Positions 8,871 through 17,516 of a stretch of DNA of 18,647 nt are shown piece by piece. Where the stretch lies: contig JAKOGH010000249.1 of assembly GCA_024811115.1 (NCBI GenBank), positions 1-18,647 of the forward strand, in the 5' to 3' direction. Every line of letters begins with the position of its first letter. Position 1 is the first letter of the stretch. The notes below the pieces were generated by a model, which was given only the letters and a program-made list of their open reading frames with translations, was not told where the DNA came from and made no database searches. Position numbers and translations under genes: made by a program. The DNA comes from Terana coerulea. Taxonomy: Eukaryota; Basidiomycota; Agaricomycetes; Polyporales; Phanerochaetaceae.

Positions 8871-9111
8871 CCAAGGTTGAGTGGGTCATCTCTGTGTCTA
8901 CAACTACGACACCACCTCGGGCGTGTTCTCTGTGCCCGGTGATTCTGGTTCCATTGTTGTCAATGGCCGTGGTGGAATTGGTGGAATGATCACTGGTGGT
9001 ACCGGCAAGATGGAAACCGAGGACGTAACCTCACGCCACCCCTACCGGCTCGGCCTCACGTCAAAGCGCACTTTCCCAATGCCAACCTCACTCCCCTCAA
9101 ATTCTTCTAGG
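8871..9111 (+). pseudogene. Trypsin-fold (PA clan) peptidase-like gene, 3' remnant
   Basis: The readable part is VYNYDTTSGVFSVPGDSGS followed by IVVNGRGGIGGMITGGTGK and EDVT (from 8902). GDSGS is the motif around the active-site serine of chymotrypsin-like peptidases, and the SGVFS-PGDSGS-VV-G-G-I-GM-TGG pattern matches a family of mostly uncharacterised agaric proteins with a PA-clan C-terminal domain. After EDVT the frame slips, and the expected C-terminal segment reappears two frames away as VKAHFPNANLTPLKFF, ending at TAG (9109-9111). Upstream, EW... lies in another frame. The His and Asp of a catalytic triad are not in the visible part, so even the ancestral protein need not have been an active protease. 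Substrate and location are unknown. Confidence 0.6.
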
Positions 9112-10640
9112 CGCTTTGACCCGGTTCGTCTGTGTTCCATCTCATCTTTTGTACTTGTAACGAACACTTTAATGTCTAAGCCTTGGACTCGTAGACTTGT
9201 TGTTTTGGTCCATCTTATCTTGTATGTCTTCTCTCTTCAGCGTAAGTGATGCCTTTACTACTTGATGGAGCGCTATAATTGCGCTCTGCAACTTCAGCCC
9301 AACATAACTTAATGCCCCCGCCAGGAGGATCCCTTGAGTTGCTCTTGAGCTTGACAAAAGACCAGTACTACATAGCGCCTCTGTGCCAAGCGTAGTGGCG
9401 CTTCGACTGTGATTGGCTAGTGATTGGTGATGGCCGCTCAGGGTCTGGAGCCGCAGCTACGGGCGCCTGTTTTATGATGTCAAGTTTCAACCGCATCGAA
9501 ATTTGTAGGGGCAGTGGTTTGCAGCGAAACACTCGTAGTAGGTTCACAGTATCCCGACATTTGCTGACTTTCTCCGTAGAATAATGTCAGATAACGTATT
9601 AAATTTCGGCGTGCGGCCAGAATAGCGCTAGGTTCTGCCACACCGAGAAGCTTCGCCTTCGACACGCGGGACACACGAGGATGCTGCCTGGCATGTTCAA
9701 TCGATGAGGCTTGGCCTGTGGCCCTGCTTCCGCTTAGACACTCTACACCTTTCCCTTACAACACACGGATTGGATGTCAGCCCTTCACCGAAACTGTCCG
9801 TAACTTCTGCGCAGCGTTGTCAACAGTGACGACGTTGAAATGACACCCTCTCAAGGTTCAGCAACGAGGGGGTGTCGGACGTACAAGTCGGTATGTGTTC
9901 CTGTCTCTCTGGGAGAAGATCCTTCGACCGCAAGGTTACTGACTCGATAGCCTAGACTATCTATCCGATACAGTTGCGATGACGCGCATTACGCACTGCA
10001 CTGTATGCGAGCAACATGAAACCTAGTGTCAGTCTTGATGCAGAAAGAGGAAAGAGGAACACCAACATCTCGGTCTAATGTGCGAGAGACACTCCTCATA
10101 TCGCCCCGTTGAATGAACCATCCGACCTCTGATTCGCATGACCAAGTTCCCGTGGTCCCGCGTCATGCGTCGTGTCTGTCCGTAGCGTGAGTACGTCGAT
10201 CCGTTACCCGTCGGAGTCGTGTGGATTGGGCCGTCGCGTCCACGTGGTACTGAGTACGCTCATTTGAAGGCAGAAACACCGTAAAATCCGCTCAAATACG
10301 GCTTGCTATCGAGGGAGGGGAAGGAGCTGGAACGAAGTAGTGATATCCGCGTCGTGAGTGAGCCCTCTCCATGGTCGGCGTGCTTGGCGCGGCTGATGAG
10401 CTTGATCACAGCGAAACTTCCGGACAATGTAGCAGCGATGGGTTGCTTGCTAGTCATCCCCGAAGGTAATGGAGTCCAACGGGTGTAGTATCCACCATAT
10501 TCAATCCCGAAGACAACGTCATCAGGCGGTACACTCATGCGGTGGTCAGTAGTATTCCCCGTGCCTTACTTGTCGGACCTCTGATGACCTTGGGACAGAC
10601 ACAAGCAGCAGCAAGCGGCGTCGACGGAAGGCAGTGGAGG
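9112..10640. other. Intergenic stretch with minor motifs, no gene seen
   Basis: A perfect 6-bp stem GAGCGC...GCGCTC surrounds TATAATT at 9268-9286. Two inverted CCAAT boxes (ATTGG at 9412-9416 and 9423-9427) stand 11 bp apart, a spacing seen in some fungal promoters, but no gene start follows convincingly. A hairpin GACACCC/GGGTGTC spans 9842-9876. The 92-codon minus frame (10538-10260) and 64-codon minus frame (9674-9480) have no family features. Confidence 0.4.
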
Positions 10641-10649
10641 CCGAGTCAG

Positions 10650-11750
10650 GGTCTCGGGATGTTCCAGCCAAAAGATATTCGCCGACACATTCGGGAGTGG
10701 ATTGCAGGTTTGAAATGAACGAGAAATTTTACATCTTGTCACCGCTCAATTGTACGAGAGCTATGCTCCACTGTCGTCGCAACAAGACGTTCCGGCCTGG
10801 AAAACAACCACTGTCCGAAATGATGATCTCCAGGACTTCTCTGAAATGGAGGAGAGTGGTCGGTGAGAGCAGCCTTTCCGAACTGAGTGGATCTACAGAG
10901 CCGCATCATTGCCCTAGCGAACGGCACGCCGACAAACGCCGACAAGCTACAATGATGAAGTGCGGGCAAAGCTGCAAAATGTAAGTGGTGTCTATTCACA
11001 ATCCTTGTTGCGGTAACTCACTTTCGCCGCTTGTCTCAGGTCCGACTATCAAGGCCAACAAACCACAACTGAAGCTATCCCCGGTTACTGGTCCGTGTTC
11101 TCATCCCCTTCTTTCTTCCTCTTCTGACTTCTCTTACAGTTGCAGGATGCGATCTCGGGTCTACTTGTCGCTCACGTCAGACTGCACAATAAGTCCTCAG
11201 GGTTTTACAGGCTGCCGTGAGGCAAGCGGTGCTATCCACATGTCGAGATAGATGTCGCTTGCGGTGCCGCTCAGCAGCTCATTCGAACCAAGACGCCGCT
11301 CATTGAGAGCAAAATTTTCACCCTTCAGACGTCGCCTCAAATGACGTGTAGTCCAACTTCACACGCTTAGTCGTGTGTTGGCACAAACTCGCCATGATCA
11401 ACTGAGGTGTAAGTACAGGATCGCACTGCTGCCCCTTGTTCTTCGCTGATCTGATCCAGGTTTTCCAAATATCGCTGCAGCATGTCGAGTCGCTGTGCGA
11501 ACATGAGGCAAACGACCGCTTGTACACTGTTGACTCGACCACATGCTCATAGCTCTAGATTTGGGAATCACAAAGCCAACGGCAAAGATTGCAAGTCAAC
11601 GTGAGAGCCTGTCTATCACTACGACGATGATGCCGATCACTTCGCTCTAAGCCAACATTTGACGAGAAAACATCCAGCTTTCGACCAAGCATTCTCTCGG
11701 CGACTTTTGGTGCGGTCCCCGTCGTTTCCATATCAACGGAGCGCTTTGAG
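10650..11750 (+). pseudogene. Eroded spliced gene, family not recognised
   Basis: Several coding-like plus-strand pieces are joined by good splice signals. Piece one (about 10730-10980) reads LYESYAPLSSQQDVPAWKT, RNDDLQDFSEMEESG, then past stops EQPFRTEWIYRAASLP and SYNDEVRAKLQN, and meets a GTAAGT donor at 10981. A CTCAG acceptor follows at 11039, then SDYQGQQTTTEAIPGYW. A second intron-like stretch (about 11093-11142) has a CTGAC branch, pyrimidine tract and TTACAG. It leads to LQDAISGLLVAHVRLHNKSS, one TGA, and DVACGAAQQLIRTKTPLIES. A third intron (donor near 11410, CCAG at 11460) leads to VFQISLQHVESLCEHEAN and DRLYTVDS. The peptides look protein-like and the gaps intron-like, but stops and frame changes are frequent. 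I do not recognise the family and assign no function. Confidence 0.4.
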
Positions 11751-11792
11751 AAGTTAATGTTCTCTCATTGCACTCAGAAAAGCCCACTTACC

Positions 11793-12010
11793 GCGTTGCA
11801 CACATCCTTTGTTGTGGATAGGCGAATCTCCTCCATCGCATGATCTTGCATCGAACCGTATCTGATTTTTCCCTTGGTTCGGAGACTGTGACCGTTAATC
11901 CGCGGGCTTCCCACGTGCCTTTCAATTGGAGCCATATCCAGTGTAGTGCGTAAAGTGGTGTTGTTGTCTGCCTGGTACACCGCTGACTCGTCACGGTTAG
12001 AAACAGACGT
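11793..12010 (-). other. Exon-like open segment with splice donor
   Basis: On the minus strand an open segment (including MEEIRLSTTKDVCNA) ends exactly at a consensus donor GCG|GTAAGT (donor bases at 11792-11787). Upstream on that strand the frame closes at a stop near 12010, and no acceptor with a convincing partner exon was found. It could be a chance open frame. Confidence 0.2.
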
Positions 12011-14570
12011 GCGATGCTATTCGGGCATCGGGCCAATGCTGATTGCATGCGAGGCGAGCCGGCCGGTTACAACCATCATATGTGTGCACAGACCACAGGG
12101 TCCTATAGGGGTGGCTGAGTCCGTTGCTCAAAATACAACCCGGACGATGCAGTTAGAGACGCATCCGACGGTGCGTGGAGACAACCTTCCTTCCGATCCA
12201 CTTCGCGCAATCTCACACAAGCTTCTACAAGGTTACCGCAGTTTTCAAATCCACTGGCATGCGAACGGATTTGTCGACTGGGTCCGCTGGAAAGTAAGGG
12301 AGCAGTGCCTTCACGCCCGGATCCTACCGTGGAGCGGGAATGACATTTGCGCAAAGCTCCTTCCACCCACAAAAGGCCGCAGCGCCACAATCATGTAGAT
12401 GGCACCGCCTATGTCCACCGTAAGACGCTCTCTCCTGCATGAAGTCCATCATGGTTCGCTCACGCAGTCGGGCAGAAGGCTTTACGAACAATAAAGCACG
12501 CGGCTCCCGGGTGGCATGCGCTACATTTCTTTCGAGCCTTTCGTTGTTCAAGCGGGTCGTCAAACGAGCCGAGATCTCGGACGCTTGGCGGTCAACAGGT
12601 TCTGAGTAACAACGTTATCTTCGTGGAATGGTGCATAAGCTGATCACGTCGGTAGTCAACCGTGGCCTCCCGTTTCAGATCACACTCCCGCTCGAAGAGG
12701 TGGGGTATGGCTGTATGTCCCGGTACCATGTTGACCATCGGTCCGTGCCCAAAGGGATGGCGAAGGTGTGTGACGGACCCTTGTTAAACCAATCTCTGAC
12801 GGAAAAACAATCGAACACGGATGTATCAGCCAAATTCCATAGGGATCCAAACGAGCGCATCGCGGCCACAAGAGTTTTGCACTGCAATGCGTTGGTTGGT
12901 GCGTCCCCGCTCGATCAAGCTGACACTAGTGGCTGTGGGCAAGAGGTAATCAGGCTGAACACGGAGGTCTTACCGATCTACCGGGGTGTGCTTACAGCTG
13001 AGCCCAGCGCTCTCCCGCCAAGGGGTGCTGATATTGTAAAACGGCCCAACGCCTGTGCCTCCACCAATGTGCGAGTTTCGCACCTTGCTAGTGGTGCGCC
13101 CGGACTCATCTGCCTTTTGATAGAACAGGGCTCTCAAATTTTCACATTTATAGGGAGGATCTACCACGATGAGAATGCCTCAAAGCATATGTGATCCGAT
13201 GCGCAGCCGAGTGGTAAGCCTCGATCATACGCGCAGTGAGGTCTCAATCAAGCCAATGCTACAGGCTTCTGATACTGTTTTCGCGATCCCGAGACACCGA
13301 CCCTGACACCGACCACGGCGCACTGGCGCTCCGTTGAATACAATTGCGTACAATCTGCGTAAATGAGACATGTAACTATTTCAGGTATACTTCACTGTGG
13401 AATTCATTTAACCCTTGGTCACCGTAAATTCAAGTAACCCAATGGAATGAAGGAGCGGGAATAGCTGATATACGATACGGACAGAGCCGCGGTTTCACCG
13501 GAAAAGCGAAGGCTCCGACACCGGCTGACCGTCGAAGGGCCCTATTAGATACGAACGACGAATCCTAGGATCATGCCTTTGCGACCCTCCGTGCGCTGAT
13601 CAGGGATCCAGGCTCAGATTACCTAGATACGTCGAGCAGTTCCTCAACGGCAAAACAAAGCGGGCTTAGCTTTGGTAGGACCCTGTGGCTTGGGACAATA
13701 CCTCGCGTGACGTCAGAATTTCAGAAAGCTGGAAATGCAGAAATATCAACTTGCACCAGTGTGGCAATCTCCCGCTTTCTCTCTTCCACCACTGACATCT
13801 CGTTTAGGCGCAGTTTACGACATTCGAACAGGCATGGTCCCGCAGACCCTGGAGTGGAGTGCCAAAGTCCAGGGGTCTGAACGTCGCTTGAGGATTTCGA
13901 TTCTGCGCGAACTTGGCTCGGATGCCGAGCGTCAGGCAGCTGTCCCGGGCGCGCTCAATGATTTTTCGGGGTCAACTTGTGTTTTCCGGTAAGTCCTACC
14001 TCGTCGGACACCTCACACGCAATGCTCATGTCATTGTTAAGATATTTGAGACATGTCTTCCTAATTTAATTCAAGTCAGCTGTCTTGGAAGAAATACGAG
14101 TATTCATAGGGTCCGACCACATCTCTGGACGTGTATTTATGTTCATCTATATCATCGGCCGCATTCCGCCCTCCTGTCCCCGAAAACGCAGTACGACAGC
14201 TGTCCGAACATAACACGGGACAGATTTATGGAGAATGGAGGTGCACATGCTGCACGCTCTCTCCCATCTAGGGTCTGTTGGATATCTCCTTTACGTCTCG
14301 TTCGCATCACGACGGCTCACAGCGTGACCTTTGTACTTTTTTCTTTTTCTTTTCTTTAGCGCGGCACTAGGAGCACTGCACCGCAAAGCTGCGGGCTCTG
14401 TACTGCTCACGTAAAACCGATGATGGTGCCATACAGGTCGCCCGCTTCCGAGTGCTCCCCAGGATCGCTCAACCCGGCTGCCGTCAGCGAAACAAGCTCT
14501 CAAGCGCGGACGTTTGTTGTCCGTTCTAGCCAGGCTCGGACTGGGAACCGTCCGGCAAATTCAGGCTGAG
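12011..14570. other. Long stretch without a recognisable gene
   Basis: The longest plus-strand frames (11946-12398, 150 codons; 12628-13194, 188 codons; 13913-14359, 148 codons) have no recognisable domain, and most face comparably open frames on the opposite strand. A short tandem GACACCGACC (13293-13302 and 13305-13314) occurs. Splice-like signals appear at the right: a CCG|GTAAGT donor at 13990 and a very strong pyrimidine tract ending CTTTAG at 14359, followed by about 70 open codons (14361-14570). These could be the 3' exons of an unrecognised gene, but the pieces do not assemble into a convincing protein. Confidence 0.35.
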
Positions 14571-14618
14571 CTAGATGGCTGCTTGCCCGATAGCTGGATA
14601 TATCGCTTTACACTCGCG

Positions 14619-14626
14619 ATATAAAG
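14619..14626 (+). promoter_or_regulatory. TATA box of the small gene
   Basis: ATATAAAG lies about 90 bp before the 5'-UTR intron donor and 178 bp before the start codon. With a transcription start about 30 bp downstream this gives a compact leader, matching the otherwise tidy gene structure. Confidence 0.5.
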
Positions 14627-14712
14627 AGAGCCTGCCTCCGAGGTGGGAGTCAGCACCAAGCCCAACCGACTCTTTTGACCTCCACCACTCCCAGCCGACA
14701 CAGTCCACTCAA

Positions 14713-14778
14713 GTGAGCATCCATTACCTGCGATGTAGTCATAACCTGACCGACCTTCCCAACCTCTTTCGCTTTCAG
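14713..14778 (+). other. Intron in the 5' untranslated region
   Basis: GTGAGC at 14713 and CTTTCAG ending at 14778 bound 66 bp with a CCTGAC branch-like site (14744-14749) and a pyrimidine-rich 3' end. It lies just 18 bp upstream of the start codon. First introns in the leader are common in strongly expressed fungal genes. Confidence 0.6.
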
Positions 14779-14796
14779 TTCATCGCCGATTCCACC

Positions 14797-15012
14797 ATGC
14801 AGACTGTAATTACCAACCTCGCGGCCACCGTTGTTGCCAACCCCGTTTGTGTAGGTGTCGCCATCCTTTGTTGCAGCCAACTCAAGGCTCACTAACTAAC
14901 TCACTTGCAGCAGAGGTCCGCCAAGGCCCCGGTGAAAGGTCCCGACCCTCGCTGCCCCAAATGCGGCGGGTTTAAGGGCAACGGGGAGCCCTCGTGTCGG
15001 TGCCCTCCTTAG
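14797..15012 (+). CDS. Small cysteine-motif protein, 51 aa, two exons
   Basis: The coding exons are 14797-14850 (18 codons) and 14911-15012 (33 codons plus TAG), separated by a 60-bp GT-AG intron with a CTAAC branch site and TTGCAG end. The start sits in CCACCATG, a strong context. The N-terminal half (MQTVITNLAATVVANPVC) is uncharged and mildly hydrophobic. The C-terminal half is basic, rich in Gly and Pro, and holds CPKCGG (Cys33, Cys36) and CRCPP (Cys47, Cys49), a CX2C-X10-CXC pattern like a tiny zinc ribbon. There is no clear signal peptide or transmembrane helix. TATA box, leader intron, start context, in-frame splice and clean stop together argue for a real, intact, well-expressed gene. 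I know no named family and propose no function; metal binding is an inference. A second AG (14913) directly after the acceptor could remove Gln19. It converges with DPH2. Confidence 0.65.
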
Positions 15013-15228
15013 TCAACGACAAAGAAACATCATCGTCGGAGATTCCGTGTTCATGTAGCCATAGAGTTCATCGCAGTTCAGAGCAATCACCACTAGACCT
15101 CATCATCGCTTGGATTCTACTTTAGAGCGCACCACGATCTCCATCCATATGTACACCTCGCATGACCTATTGCCTTTGCCAATGCGACAACATACTTTAT
15201 CCGCGCTGCTGAGTGTCCACCGGGACCG
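15013..15228. other. Convergent intergenic region
   Basis: These 216 bp separate the stop of the small gene from the stop of DPH2 on the opposite strand. Both 3' untranslated regions must fit here, so the transcripts may overlap. No consensus AATAAA is present. Confidence 0.5.
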
Positions 15229-17161
15229 TTAGCGGTTATCCGTCTGGTAACCTCTGGCAATGCCGCTCCGCCCTTGCTCCAGAACGCTCGGCGCGTCTTC
15301 ACCAATCCTTGCCTCGAGCCCTTGGTACGTACGGCTTTGTAGGAATTGACCTACACATGTTACGGTGGTCAGTATATGGACGGAAATGAGCAGTAACCAC
15401 ATACTGGCGGCGCTGTCCGACATAACGGTCACGGCGTTCTCTTTGCTCCGCAGTACGACGGCGGACGGGTTCGCCCCATCATCCGCCGTGGTTGCCGCAC
15501 TGATTTCGCCGCCGTAGCGCTTTGCTTGTCGGTACTGGCCCGTAACCAGCGAGAACATCGGGCGGTCTGTGACGTCGTCATCGTCGTCTGACCCGATCGC
15601 TTGTGAGGCACTGGTGTCTCCTTCCTGGTTCAGCGCGAGTTTGCTGAAGTCAAGGACATATTGGCCAGTCCAGCTGGGCTCCCGTTGCAAAGCAACTTCA
15701 AGCTCGTACGGTGTAATAATGGGCCGCAGGAATTCCTGGAACAGGTGTGCGTTATGACCGTCGGTGTTGAGAGGGGCGAGAAAAATTACACACCTTCGCC
15801 TCTACGAGACTATTCTCCGGACAGGCGACCAAGACAAAGCACTCAATTTCCAAGAAATTGCCAAGCTTCGCGGGGTTGAGCTTCCCAACTGTGATCGTAT
15901 AGCTCTTCTTTTGTGCTCTAGAGAGCATCGTACGAAGCCGAGAGATGAGTGGAAGGTACGAGGCTGACAAGATATTTCAGCGCTACTTGGCAATCAAGGG
16001 TCGTGTGCTTACTTACCGACTCCAAGCGTGCCAACCAATATACCAAAGACATCGGCATCCCGGGCCTTTGGACAGTTGCATACCGCCGCATAAGTAGCCT
16101 ATTTGTCCGTGTAGACTCCAGTCTTGCTGATTGAGTTTGGGGATCGTAGGAGTATACCTTCATAACGCTTAGCGAAGCGAAAACCAGATATGTAACTTCA
16201 TAACTCACACGCGAGATTGAATGAGTAAGAAGAAGGTTCGTTAGACCAAGGCTTTCTCCACCGACGTAGCATATGGTGTCGTACTGCTCTGCGTTACTGT
16301 CATCGCTGATCGCAGTTGACGAGTTTGTTGCTATTGACGATACCGGAGAGCAGAATAACGGCACCACGTGGTAGGCTACTTTGCTGGAACTGGGTAGCAT
16401 GACTTGCAGTTTTTGTGAAGACTGTCTATAGTTTCTTCAGCATTTTAGGAAGCCAAATTTTCATCAAACTCACCGGCTGCGTGCGCATAGCGTACGTCAG
16501 TACGTAACAGCACATTGGTCGAAGGAGCCTCTGACGCGCTGAGGGCCTCAGCCAGCTTCATTGCCGCGTCATCGACGTTAATGTCGCTTTTTCCGAACAC
16601 GTAGATGACGGGTAATCTTGATGTTCTGATTTAATGCGGAAAGTAAGTGCCCTGTCGCTGCAATCTCCTTCCAAATACGCACTGACTCATGCAAGCATGC
16701 CCATAGTGAACCATTGCATCGGCCTCTACATGCTGTGCTGCGACTTCGTCTACACAGCAGCTGTGTATCGTAGGGTCAGCTTACTAGTACATAGCAGGGT
16801 AACAATAGCCTGCCTGCCATATGAGGTATCCGCGAGAACGTAAAACTCAGATCCCTGACTGGTCTTGGCTTTTAATGAACGATATATCGGTACGGAGGCA
16901 TGCAGGAGTTCGTCCGGAAACTGCAGTGCAACCTATGAACGATATCGTCATCAGAAATCTGCGAAAACATGTACCGAATACCGCCATAATGCTCACGCGC
17001 TTATAACCATGCTTCGCGATCTCCTGCACAGTACGATCCACCTCGAAATAATCTTCCAAAACGTTCTGCGAGACGTTTTGAGGAACACCGTCCGTCTCGA
17101 CATGTATTTCTCTGCTAATCACGTCTTCACCCGAAGCAGAAAACGTATTTGTTTCTGTCAT
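15229..17161 (-). CDS. DPH2: Diphthamide biosynthesis protein 2 (Dph2)
   Basis: Dph2 pairs with Dph1 in the cytosol as an iron-sulfur radical enzyme that moves the 3-amino-3-carboxypropyl group of S-adenosylmethionine onto a histidine of elongation factor 2, the first step of diphthamide synthesis. Minus-strand exons: 17161-16997, 16932-16814, 16760-16683, 16625-16474, 16425-16209, 16157-16017, 15963-15794, 15735-15405, 15350-15229; about 498 residues, close to the family's usual 490-530. Landmarks in order: [177 protein letters not shown] and [16 protein letters not shown]. Start ATG at 17161 is the only in-frame Met before the domain. Intron 2 (16813-16761) begins GC instead of GT. Frame breaks: one base short in an A5 run (16414-16410; avoidable only by an AAG acceptor at 16398) and one in AAA (16069-16067). 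Identity very sure; intactness uncertain. Confidence 0.93.
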
Positions 17162-17516
17162 CTCTGGGTGATCTCCAGTACTGTCACGGGCCTTGGAGGG
17201 TACCTCCACTCGGGCAAGTCGCTTCTTGGGTCTTCCATACAGCTTAGTACTGAATTAAGCAAGCACGAAACTTGGCGACTCACTTTCTTTGATTAATTTA
17301 TCCTACTATAGCACGCAATTCAAGCGAGAATTCTCAAATTTAAAAGGACGAGCCAAAAGGACGAGCTTGAGTGTAAGATGATCAATCTAAAGAACGCTAG
17401 CGCCTGTAGGAAGTCGGCCATGTCATCGGCATTTTCCGGCGCTTGCCGAACACTTCGCGCGGCACGCCGACACCTCGTCACGCTTGTAGCTTTCCACCAC
17501 CCGCTCGCTGGCCAAC
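17162..17516. promoter_or_regulatory. Shared promoter region between DPH2 and TOM70
   Basis: The 355 bp between the two divergent start codons must hold both promoters and leaders. No TATA box is clear. The AT-rich middle (17285-17345) is followed by a tandem 12-bp motif. The start of TOM70 lies in CCAACATG, an acceptable context. Co-regulation is possible but only inferred. Confidence 0.5.
17342..17366 (+). repeat. Tandem 12-bp motif AAAAGGACGAGC
   Basis: Two exact copies (17342-17353 and 17355-17366) stand 13 bp apart in the divergent promoter. The spacing and exact repeat suggest paired binding sites for a regulator, unnamed here; a small local duplication is the simple alternative. Confidence 0.5.

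Noticed and set aside
11270..11300. tRNA T-loop-like GGTTCGAAT (minus strand)
   Set aside because: The flanking bases do not form T-arm or acceptor stems.
11946..12398. 150-codon plus frame opposite a 95-codon minus frame
   Set aside because: Both strands are open and neither has family features; likely chance.
12628..13194. 188-codon open frame on the plus strand
   Set aside because: No recognisable domain, large open frames on the opposite strand at the same place, and no promoter or splice support; about the longest frame one may expect by chance in a window of this size.
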